20,194 nucleotides of DNA from DATLED01 sp035525495 (GTDB taxonomy: Bacteria; Actinomycetota; Acidimicrobiia; Acidimicrobiales; CADCTF01), in the NCBI GenBank assembly GCA_035525495.1, contig DATLED010000006.1, positions 1 through 20,194 of the forward strand. The letters run 5' to 3'. The notes under the pieces are model-generated. The model made no database searches, was not told the DNA's origin, and saw nothing but the letters and a program-made list of their open reading frames with translations. The position numbers were made by a program, and so were the translations under genes. Below are positions 13,498 to 20,194 of the stretch, one piece after another. Positions within the stretch are counted from its first letter, which is position 1. The number at the start of each line of letters is the position of its first letter.

Positions 13498-15450
13498 ATG
13501 GCTGAGCCCACGATCGAGGCGTACTACCTGGAGGACCGGACGTTCCCCCCGCCGCCGCAGTTCGCGGCCGACGCCCTCGTCAACGACCGCTCGCTCTATG
13601 AGCAGGCGGAGGCAGATCCGAAGGCGTTCTGGGCCGAACAGGCGGCCGCGCTGGAGTGGTTCACACCATGGTCGTCGGTGTGCGAGTGGAAGCTCCCGTT
13701 CGCCGAGTGGTTCGTCGGCGGCACGCTCAACGTCAGCGTCAACTGTCTGGACCGCCACGTCGCCGCTGGCAACGGCGAGCGAGTCGCCTTCCACTGGGAG
13801 GGCGAGCCCGGCGACACGCGCACGATCACCTACGCCGAACTCCTCGACGAGACGCAGCGGTTCGCCAACGTGCTGAAGTCCCTCGGCGTCGAGCGCGGCG
13901 ATCGGGTCAACATCTACCTCCCGATGATCCCGGAGGCGATCGTGGCCATGCTGGCGTGCACCCGCATCGGCGCGCCCCACAGCGTCGTCTTCGGCGGGTT
14001 CAGTGCCGAGGCGCTGAGAGACCGCATCATCGACGCCGAGGCCAAGGTCCTCATCACGGCCGACGGCGGCTATCGCCGCGGTGCCGTCAGCCCGCTGAAG
14101 CCGAACGCCGACGCGGCCGTCGCCGAGGCCCCGTCGATCGAGCACGTGGTCGTCGTTCAGCGGACGAACAACGACGTGGACATGACCGACGGCCGCGATC
14201 ACTGGTACCACGAGCTGCTGGCCGCCGCCGACAGGTCGTGCGAGCCCGAGCGCATGCAGGCCGAGGACCTCCTCTACCTGTTGTACACCTCGGGAACCAC
14301 CGGCAAGCCGAAGGGCATCATGCACACGACCGGCGGCTACCTCACACAGGTCGCGTTCACCCACAAGTACGTGTTCGACCTCCACCCCGAGACGGACGTC
14401 TACTGGTGCACCGCGGACATCGGCTGGGTGACCGGTCACAGCTACATCGTCTACGGGCCACTCGCGAACGGCGCCACCAGCGTGATCTACGAGGGCACGC
14501 CCGACACGCCGGACAAGGATCGCTTCTGGGACATCGCCGAGCGCTACGGAGTGACCCTCTTCTACACGGCGCCCACCGCCATCCGGACGTTCATGAAGTG
14601 GGGCACCGATTTCCCCGCCAAGCACGACCTCTCCAGGCTCCGCCTCCTCGGCAGCGTCGGCGAGCCCATCAACCCCGAAGCGTGGATGTGGTACCAGGAG
14701 CACATCGGCGGCGGCCGTTGCCCGATCGTCGACACGTGGTGGCAGACCGAGACCGGCGCCATTCTCATCGCACCGCTGCCGGGCGTCACCACGACGAAGC
14801 CAGGCAGCGCGACCCACCCCCTTCCGGGCATCGGCGCGGAGCTGGTCGACGAGACCGGCACGAAGGTGGTGGTTGGCGGCGGCTACTTGACACTGACCCA
14901 GCCCTGGCCGTCGATGCTGCGCGGCATCTACGGCGATCCCGACCGTTACCGGGAGACGTACTGGAGTCGCTTCGGCGACCGCTACTTCGCGGGAGACGGC
15001 GCCAAGCTCGACGACGACGGCTACCTCTGGCTGCTCGGTCGCGTCGACGACGTCATGAACGTGTCGGGTCACCGCGTGTCCACCACGGAGGTCGAGTCTG
15101 CGCTCGTCGACCACCCGACGGTCGCCGAGGCGGCCGTCGTCGGTGCCAAGGATGACACCACCGGCCAAGCGATCATCGCCTACGTCACGCTGAAGGGCGG
15201 CCACGAGCCGAGCGACGAGCACGGCCAGCTGTTGCGCCGGCACGTCGCCACCAAGATCGGTGCCATCGCGCGGCCGAAGACGATCGTGTTCACCGACGAC
15301 CTGCCGAAGACCCGCAGCGGCAAGATCATGCGTCGCCTCCTGCGTGACGTCGCCGAGGGACGCGCGCTCGGCGACACGACGACGCTGGCCGACGCTTCCG
15401 TCGTCGAGGAGATCAAGCGCCGGGCGGCGGAGACGCCGACGGAGGAGTGA
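13498..15450 (+). CDS. acs: Acetyl-CoA synthetase (AMP-forming)
   Basis: This cytoplasmic enzyme activates acetate to acetyl-CoA through acetyl-AMP. The 650-residue length is close to that of E. coli Acs (652). Motifs are the P-loop-like YTSGTTGKPKG (residues 263-273), the acetate-pocket tryptophan in DTWWQTETG (Trp414), the hinge region GRVDDVMNVSGHRVSTTEVE, and the C-terminal PKTRSGKIMRRLL. Lys609 in that last motif is the catalytic lysine that is acetylated in the regulated enzymes. The N-terminus contains the typical YEQAEADPKAFWAEQA. The ATG at 13498 follows a TAGCAT box by 8 nt. The stop overlaps the following phosphatase gene by 4 nt (GTGA), so the two are co-transcribed. Confidence 0.95.
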   Translation: MAEPTIEAYYLEDRTFPPPPQFAADALVNDRSLYEQAEADPKAFWAEQAAALEWFTPWSSVCEWKLPFAEWFVGGTLNVSVNCLDRHVAAGNGERVAFHWEGEPGDTRTITYAELLDETQRFANVLKSLGVERGDRVNIYLPMIPEAIVAMLACTRIGAPHSVVFGGFSAEALRDRIIDAEAKVLITADGGYRRGAVSPLKPNADAAVAEAPSIEHVVVVQRTNNDVDMTDGRDHWYHELLAAADRSCEPERMQAEDLLYLLYTSGTTGKPKGIMHTTGGYLTQVAFTHKYVFDLHPETDVYWCTADIGWVTGHSYIVYGPLANGATSVIYEGTPDTPDKDRFWDIAERYGVTLFYTAPTAIRTFMKWGTDFPAKHDLSRLRLLGSVGEPINPEAWMWYQEHIGGGRCPIVDTWWQTETGAILIAPLPGVTTTKPGSATHPLPGIGAELVDETGTKVVVGGGYLTLTQPWPSMLRGIYGDPDRYRETYWSRFGDRYFAGDGAKLDDDGYLWLLGRVDDVMNVSGHRVSTTEVESALVDHPTVAEAAVVGAKDDTTGQAIIAYVTLKGGHEPSDEHGQLLRRHVATKIGAIARPKTIVFTDDLPKTRSGKIMRRLLRDVAEGRALGDTTTLADASVVEEIKRRAAETPTEE

Positions 15451-15950
15451 GCCTCTCGATCCCTGACAACTGGCGCTGGCGAGCGGGTCCCGTCGAGGCG
15501 GGCCAGGCGGTCGTGTTCGACATCGACGGCGTACTGTCCGACGCCGCCGGCCGCCAGCACTTCATCGAGGGCGGCGGCGGGCGGCGCAAGGACTGGGACG
15601 CGTTCTTCGAGGCGTGCGGAAACGACCCCCTGATCGAAGAGGTCGGCCGCTTGCTCGGTCTTCTCGACGACGGCCTCCAGATCCTGTTGCTCACGGGTCG
15701 GCCGATCTGGGTGCAGGCGCAGACGCTGGCATGGCTCGCGCACTACGACCTCCGATGGGACGTCCTCGTCATGCGCGACTACGGCGACTACATGGCGGCG
15801 CGCGAGTTCAAGCGATGGACGATCGCGGACTTTCGCCGCTACGGGTTCGACCTCCGTCTCGCCTTCGAGGACGACCCCCGCAACCGCGACATGTTCCGCC
15901 ACGAGGGGATCCCGTGCGTCTACATCCACAGTGGCTACTTCGACCGGTAG
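15447..15950 (+). CDS. HAD-superfamily phosphatase, polynucleotide kinase 3'-phosphatase-like
   Basis: This small stand-alone HAD hydrolase has 167 residues with all four HAD motifs: VVFDIDGVLSD (Asp25 nucleophile, Asp27), LLLTGRP (Thr83), FKRWTI (Lys122), and AFEDDPRNRDMF (Asp142, Asp143). The layout, with a DWDAFFEACGND segment, TGRP, TLAWL, LVMRDYGD and EDDPRN, resembles the phosphatase domain of T4 polynucleotide kinase. A nucleic-acid or nucleotide 3'-phosphatase role is therefore possible, but the substrate cannot be told from sequence. The GTG start overlaps the acs stop by 4 nt, so translation is coupled to acs. No kinase or ligase domain is fused or adjacent. Confidence 0.75.
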   Translation: MSLSIPDNWRWRAGPVEAGQAVVFDIDGVLSDAAGRQHFIEGGGGRRKDWDAFFEACGNDPLIEEVGRLLGLLDDGLQILLLTGRPIWVQAQTLAWLAHYDLRWDVLVMRDYGDYMAAREFKRWTIADFRRYGFDLRLAFEDDPRNRDMFRHEGIPCVYIHSGYFDR

Positions 15951-16098
15951 GGGGAGCCGTGCCGGCATCCTGGTGTTCGCCCTCCGGGAAGGTGAAACGC
16001 TGCTCACCGCTCAGAGCGCGTCACGCTGCGCCGATCAGAAGGTCGTACGATCGTCGGGCAACCTGGAGCGGGCCGGTGGCAGGCAGGAAGTGGGTGCG
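15951..16098 (+). other. 148-bp intergenic region before the cupredoxin gene
   Basis: This region probably holds the promoter for the cupredoxin-histidine kinase pair. A TACGAT hexamer at 16046-16051 could be a -10 box, but no clear -35 is visible. AGGAAG at 16085-16090 is a good ribosome-binding site for the GTG at 16099. No RNA gene, terminator or separate ORF is convincing here. Confidence 0.4.
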
Positions 16099-17346
16099 GT
16101 GCGGGCACGTCGAGTGACGCTGGCAGGAGCGCTCGTGGTGACGGCGCTCGTCCTCGGCGCGTGCGGAGGACCCAGCCAGTCCTCCGCGGGTGTCGGAAGC
16201 GGTCAGCACCGACGAGTCCTCGTCGACTACAAGAACGATCGGTTTCCGGCGTCCTTCCTCTCCTTCTTCCCGAAGCGTGTCAAGGTGCATGCCGGGGACA
16301 CCGTGGAGTTCCGCCAGTTCTGGTCCGGTGAGCCGCACACCGTGACGATGGGGACCGCGGTCGACGAGTTCGGCAAGCCCTTCTGGGACATCATCGACCC
16401 CCTGTTCGCGGGCAAGAAGGTCGATGTGCCCGAGGAGGAACCCGAGGCCGACGAGTTCTTCGAGAAGCTCCCGTTCCTCGCCGAAGAGGAGACGTTGCAA
16501 CCCATCCAGTCGGCGGCCCAGCCCTGTTACCTCGACGACACGACCCCGGATCTCTCCGACTCGTCGAAACCCTGTCCGAAGCGTGAGCAGCCGGCGTTCA
16601 ACGGCCGCCAGCGCTACTACAACTCCGGCTTCATCCCCTTCCAGGGAGCGAAGGGCAACACCTTCGAACTGCCGCTCTCCGACGACATCGCGCCAGGCAC
16701 GTACCACTACTACTGCAACTGGCACTTCGTGGCGATGAGTGGGGTCGTCGAGGTCGTGCCCGCTTCCACGGCACTCCCCACACAGGCGAACGTCAACCGC
16801 AAGGCGCGAGAAGAGGTCGAGGCTGACGTCGAGGTGTTGCAGAAGGCGATCGATGCAGTGGGTGCCGGACGGCATGCGTCCGGACCGATGGTCGGGGTAC
16901 CTCTCACCGAGGCGCAACAGGAGCAGCTCCCCCTCTTTCATGCCGGCGTGGACGAGTTCATCCCCTCGACGGTGCAGGCAACGGTCGGCAAGAAGGTCAC
17001 ATGGTCCCTCGTCGGCGGCCACACCATCTCGTTCAACGTGCCCAGGTACTTTCCTGTCTTCGAGGTCAAGAAGGACGGCACCGTGACCGTCGACCGTCGT
17101 GCCTTCGAGGCGGTGAAGTTCCCGAAGCCTGATCGTCCCGAGGCGGAGGACGAAGGCGACGACGGCCCTCGGCCAGCGCCGGTCACGGTCGACGGCGGGG
17201 AGTTCGACGGCGGTGGCGGGTTCCACTCCACGGGCATCGACTACAACGACGGCGACACGTTCTCGCTGACGTTCACCAAGCCCGGCACCTACCTCTTCGC
17301 GTGCGTCATCCATCCGGCGATGGTCGGAAAGGTGGTCGTCAAATAA
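16099..17346 (+). CDS. Lipoprotein with two cupredoxin (type 1 copper) domains
   Basis: This is a predicted extracytoplasmic, lipid-anchored copper protein for electron transfer. A signal peptide with the lipobox LGAC leads to Cys22 as the modified residue. Domain 1 (about residues 36-221) has candidate copper ligands His80 in GEPHTVTM and Cys206, His209, Met213 in YYCNWHFVAMSG. Domain 2 (about 283-415) has His308 in GGHTISF and Cys402, His405, Met408 in FACVIHPAMVG, an amicyanin-like C-X2-H-X2-M spacing. Domain 1 carries a long insertion with Cys143 and Cys159, which may form a disulfide. Start GTG at 16099 is supported by AGGAAG 8 nt upstream; in-frame GTGs at 16090 and 16114 are alternatives. 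The partner is unknown. The end of the gene overlaps the histidine kinase ORF. Confidence 0.8.
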   Translation: MRARRVTLAGALVVTALVLGACGGPSQSSAGVGSGQHRRVLVDYKNDRFPASFLSFFPKRVKVHAGDTVEFRQFWSGEPHTVTMGTAVDEFGKPFWDIIDPLFAGKKVDVPEEEPEADEFFEKLPFLAEEETLQPIQSAAQPCYLDDTTPDLSDSSKPCPKREQPAFNGRQRYYNSGFIPFQGAKGNTFELPLSDDIAPGTYHYYCNWHFVAMSGVVEVVPASTALPTQANVNRKAREEVEADVEVLQKAIDAVGAGRHASGPMVGVPLTEAQQEQLPLFHAGVDEFIPSTVQATVGKKVTWSLVGGHTISFNVPRYFPVFEVKKDGTVTVDRRAFEAVKFPKPDRPEAEDEGDDGPRPAPVTVDGGEFDGGGGFHSTGIDYNDGDTFSLTFTKPGTYLFACVIHPAMVGKVVVK

Positions 17347-19616
17347 CGACGGTCGCCGACCCCCGCAGCCCTGCTGGCGTTCCTGAGGGATCGTCGGTCC
17401 CGCCGCGTCCGTCGTCGCACGGGGACCGCGCCCCGCGGCCCTTCCGGTGGGGCCGACCGATCGCCAACTTCTCCTTTCTGACGTTCTTCGCGGTGTACTT
17501 CGCGTTCTCCGTCGGTGTCCTCAGCCTCGGGGCTGCCGCCTTCCTCGCATCCCGGTCGCCGGGCTTCCACGACCAGCTCCACATCTGGAGCCTCGACGAG
17601 ACGACGACCGGCCGCCTCGCCCTCCGTGTCGCCGATACCAGCCATCGCGTCGAATCGCTCCCGTCCTTCGTCCTCGACTACGTGTTCAGCGTCTTCAACC
17701 TGGCGCTCGCCGCCTTCCTGATCTATCTGCGTCGCAACGAGCGCACCGCGCGCCTTCTCTGCCTCGCCATGGTCGGCACCGCTGGCGTGTTCAACCTCCA
17801 GGCCCACGGGGTCTACGAGATCCTCCCGGCGACGACGTTCGAATCCGTGACCCACGACGGGTTCCACCTCCTCGCCGCCGTCGCCTACCTGCTCGCGTTG
17901 CTGCTGTTCCCCGACGGGCGAATGGTGCCGCGGTGGTCGATCCCGAAGACAGTCGCGCTCTACGCCGGCGCCATCGGCGCGGCGGTGCCCATCGCCTTCC
18001 TGGCGCCTGGAGGCAGCCGCTCCGTCAGCCTGATCGTCACCTTCGGCGTCCTCACTCCGATGGTCGGGGTGGGCAGCCAGCTCTATCGCTACCGCCGGTC
18101 GCCGGACGCCACCGAGCGGCAGCAGGCCCGCGTCCTGTTCTGGGCGCTGTCGCCCGCGCTGCTCGTCGGCCTGTTCGCCGTCGTCGTCGCCCTCAGCCAC
18201 ACCGGCGAGGCCGACTTCGAGGGCCGTTCGCTCGTCGTCCTTCCCGTGTCCATCTTCCGGGTGTTCCAGCCCGTGTTCAGCATCATCCCGATCGCGCTCT
18301 TCATCGGCATCCTGCGCTACCGGCTCTGGGACATCGACAAGATCATCAGCCGGACGCTCGTGTACTCCGTACTCGCAGGGTTCGTGTCCGCTGTCTACGT
18401 CGGCGTCGTCGTCGGGATCGGTGCCCTCTTCGGTGAGGCCCAGACCGAGAACCTCGGGCTGTCCATCCTCGCCACCGGGATCATCGCCGTTGCCTTCCAG
18501 CCGGTGAAGGAGCGCGTCCAGCGCTTCGCCAACCGTCTCGTCTACGGCAAGCGGGCGACGCCGTACGAGGTGCTGTCGGAGTTCTCCGAACGGATGGCGG
18601 AGACCCCGGCGACGGACGTGCTCGTCGCTCGCATGGCCCGCATCCTCGCCGAGGGGACGGCGGCTCGTCGAGCCGACGTCTGGCTCAGGGTCGGCAACGA
18701 GCTGCGACCGGCGTCGTCGTGGCCGTCGGACCTCGCTGCTCCCGACGCACTGCACATCGAAGGCCCCGAGATCCCCTGGATCGACAACGTCACGGCGGCC
18801 GTCGCCGTGCGCCACCAGGGCGAGCTGTTCGGCGCGCTCTCGGTCACGAAGCCCGCGAACGAATCCCTCACGCCGACAGAGGAGAAGCTCCTGGCCGACC
18901 TCGGTCGTCAGGCCGGTCTCGTCCTCCGAAACGTGCAGCTGACGGCCGACCTGCTGGCCCGTCTCACCGAGCTACGGGCGTCGCGTCAGCGGCTCATCGC
19001 CGCGCAGGACGAGACCCGTCGCCGGCTCGAGCGCAACCTTCACGACGGTGCGCAGCAACAGCTCGTCGCGTTGAAGGTCGGGCTGTCGCTGGCGGAAGGC
19101 ATGGCCGAGGACCTCGGCGAGGAGGGCCAAGGGCTCTTGGACATGCTCGGCAGCCTCAAGGCCCAGATGGGGGAGGCGCTCGAGAACCTGCGGGACCTGG
19201 CGCGCGGCATCTACCCTCCGCTACTGGCGGCCGAGGGCCTTCCCGCGGCGCTGGCCTCGCAGGCCCGTAAGGCCGCCGTACCCGTCGACGTGCAGGCTCG
19301 GGACATCGGCCGCTACGACCAGGACGCCGAGGCTGCCGTCTACTTCTGCGTGCTCGAGGCGCTGCAGAACATCTCGAAGTACGCCGAGGCCCATGCCGTG
19401 TTGATCCGGCTCCATGAGGAGGACGACGTCCTGCGCTTCGAGGTGCGCGACGACGGCAGGGGCTTCGACCTCGCCACGACGCCGACGGGAGCCGGGTGCC
19501 ACAACATGTCCGATCGCCTCGAGGCCCTCGACGGCTGCCTCGAGATCCACTCCACGCCCGGCGACGGCACCGCCGTCATCGGCACGTTGCCGGTCACCCG
19601 GCGGGTCGCTTCCTAG
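17301..19616 (+). CDS. Membrane-bound sensor histidine kinase, NarL/DesK class (HisKA_3), orphan
   Basis: This is a predicted two-component sensor that autophosphorylates on histidine. It has 771 residues. The N-terminal half has about eight hydrophobic segments (first at 57-83, then 123-143, 152-168, 187-203, 217-234, 241-257, 283-299 and 318-338), followed by RYRLWDIDKIISRTLVYSVL and two more helices. A GAF-like region spans about 425-545. The HisKA_3 H-box is ETRRRLERNLHDGAQQQLV with His581. The HATPase_c domain has LEALQNISKYAEA (Asn690), DDGRGFD (717-723) and NMSDRLEALDG. The only canonical in-frame start before the first helix is GTG at 17301, which overlaps the cupredoxin gene by 46 nt and lacks a ribosome-binding site, so the exact start is uncertain. 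No response regulator lies nearby. Its location suggests the cupredoxin protein may be functionally linked. Confidence 0.85.
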   Translation: MRHPSGDGRKGGRQITTVADPRSPAGVPEGSSVPPRPSSHGDRAPRPFRWGRPIANFSFLTFFAVYFAFSVGVLSLGAAAFLASRSPGFHDQLHIWSLDETTTGRLALRVADTSHRVESLPSFVLDYVFSVFNLALAAFLIYLRRNERTARLLCLAMVGTAGVFNLQAHGVYEILPATTFESVTHDGFHLLAAVAYLLALLLFPDGRMVPRWSIPKTVALYAGAIGAAVPIAFLAPGGSRSVSLIVTFGVLTPMVGVGSQLYRYRRSPDATERQQARVLFWALSPALLVGLFAVVVALSHTGEADFEGRSLVVLPVSIFRVFQPVFSIIPIALFIGILRYRLWDIDKIISRTLVYSVLAGFVSAVYVGVVVGIGALFGEAQTENLGLSILATGIIAVAFQPVKERVQRFANRLVYGKRATPYEVLSEFSERMAETPATDVLVARMARILAEGTAARRADVWLRVGNELRPASSWPSDLAAPDALHIEGPEIPWIDNVTAAVAVRHQGELFGALSVTKPANESLTPTEEKLLADLGRQAGLVLRNVQLTADLLARLTELRASRQRLIAAQDETRRRLERNLHDGAQQQLVALKVGLSLAEGMAEDLGEEGQGLLDMLGSLKAQMGEALENLRDLARGIYPPLLAAEGLPAALASQARKAAVPVDVQARDIGRYDQDAEAAVYFCVLEALQNISKYAEAHAVLIRLHEEDDVLRFEVRDDGRGFDLATTPTGAGCHNMSDRLEALDGCLEIHSTPGDGTAVIGTLPVTRRVAS

Positions 19617-20101
19617 TCCCGGAAGTTCTGGAACTGCAGGGGGATGCCGAAGTCAGCTTCCTTCAGCGCCGAGATCACGCCCTGGAGGTCGTCGCGCTTC
19701 TTTCCGGTGACCCGGACCTGCTCGCCCTGCGTCTGGGACTGGATGCCCTTGAGGTTGAGCTCTTTGATCTTCTTGTTGATCGCCTTGGCGTTGTCCGACG
19801 AGATGCCCGCCTTGAGGGTGAGGACCTGACGGACGGTCCCCTTGGCGGCGTCCTCGACCTTGCCGTGGTCGAGCGACTTCAGGCTGACCTGGCGCCGGAC
19901 CATCTTCTCCTCGATGACCTGCACGAGCGCCTTCATCCGGTCCTCGCTGGACGACGCCAGCTTGATCTCCTGGCCGTTCAGCTCCACCGAAGACCCGGTG
20001 TCCTTGAAGTCGAATCGGGTCGCGACCTCACGCTGGGCCTGGTCCACGGCGTTGCGGACCTCCTGCATGTCCACCTCGGAGACGACGTCGAAGCTCGGCA
20101 T
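19613..20101 (-). CDS. yajQ: YajQ family cyclic di-GMP-binding protein
   Basis: This is a member of the small YajQ (DUF520) family. Some members bind cyclic di-GMP or nucleic acid and act as regulators; the role in actinobacteria is not settled. The 162-residue length is standard. Conserved stretches are MPSFDVVSEVDMQEVRNAVD, VATRFDFKDTGSSVEL, EDRMKALVQVIEEKMVRR, TLKAGISSDNAKAINKKIKE and GEQVRVTGKKRDDLQGVI. The ATG (complement of 20099-20101) follows a TAGCCT -10 box by 6 nt, so the message is probably leaderless. It converges on the histidine kinase gene and the two stop codons share the CTAG at 19613-19616. It diverges from the tRNA-Tyr gene 28 nt away. Confidence 0.95.
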   Translation of the reverse strand: MPSFDVVSEVDMQEVRNAVDQAQREVATRFDFKDTGSSVELNGQEIKLASSSEDRMKALVQVIEEKMVRRQVSLKSLDHGKVEDAAKGTVRQVLTLKAGISSDNAKAINKKIKELNLKGIQSQTQGEQVRVTGKKRDDLQGVISALKEADFGIPLQFQNFRD

Positions 20102-20107
20102 GGTCTG

Positions 20108-20117
20108 AGGCTATCCT
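20108..20117. promoter_or_regulatory. Overlapping divergent -10 boxes for yajQ and tRNA-Tyr
   Basis: On the + strand TATCCT (20112-20117) lies 12 nt before the tRNA 5' end. On the - strand TAGCCT (20113 down to 20108) lies 6 nt before the yajQ ATG. Both boxes use the same central TA at 20112-20113, forming a symmetric bidirectional promoter. Neither side has a clear -35 hexamer. Confidence 0.5.
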
Positions 20118-20129
20118 CGGCGCTTCCCA

Positions 20130-20194
<65 letters not shown>

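Overview
This is a GC-rich (roughly two-thirds G+C by eye) bacterial chromosomal segment, gap-free in coding terms, most likely from an actinobacterium of the Acidimicrobiia type. The pointers are GTG starts, strong GC bias at third codon positions, an actinobacterial-style extracytoplasmic 42-residue 'GYW...DGG.F.FGDA.F.GS' repeat protein, and start codons lying 6-9 nt after a TAGNNT -10 box with no Shine-Dalgarno sequence, as in leaderless transcripts. The taxonomic call is inference.

Positions 33-10707 are one tightly packed respiratory complex I operon on the + strand, nuoA-B-C-D-H-I-J-K-L-M-N. Genes overlap by 1-10 nt or are separated by a few nt. The NADH-oxidising module (nuoE, nuoF, nuoG) is absent: nuoH starts on the base after the nuoD stop. 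The segment therefore encodes an 11-subunit complex resembling the NADH-module-less enzymes of cyanobacteria and archaea and the second partial nuo cluster of some actinobacteria. The only large gap in the operon, between nuoL and nuoM, holds a ~166-bp near-perfect inverted-repeat element bounded by TA. Its precise removal would recreate a TAA stop for nuoL and an ordinary 16-nt spacing to nuoM, so I read it as a MITE-like insertion. A Rex-like redox operator may overlap the nuoA promoter at the window's left edge.

nuoN is followed, after a 24-bp tandem duplication that repeats its own stop codon, by a MidA/NDUFAF7-type methyltransferase gene (10776-11906). Its eukaryotic homologue methylates an arginine in the NuoD homologue, and that arginine is present in this NuoD. 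A long hairpin at 11906-11962 probably ends the operon.

The second half carries single genes or small groups. These are a secreted L,D-transpeptidase with six 42-residue repeats and a peptidoglycan-binding domain (11988-13409), a possible 26-codon overlapping ORF, acetyl-CoA synthetase acs (13498-15450) coupled to a small HAD phosphatase (15447-15950), a two-domain cupredoxin lipoprotein (16099-17346), and an overlapping membrane histidine kinase of the NarL/DesK class with no response regulator next to it (17301-19616). Convergent to these is yajQ (20101-19613), whose stop codon shares a CTAG with that of the kinase. A compact divergent promoter separates yajQ from a tRNA-Tyr(GTA) gene that runs off the right edge. 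The only non-coding stretches are short (at most about 180 bp), and each is described.
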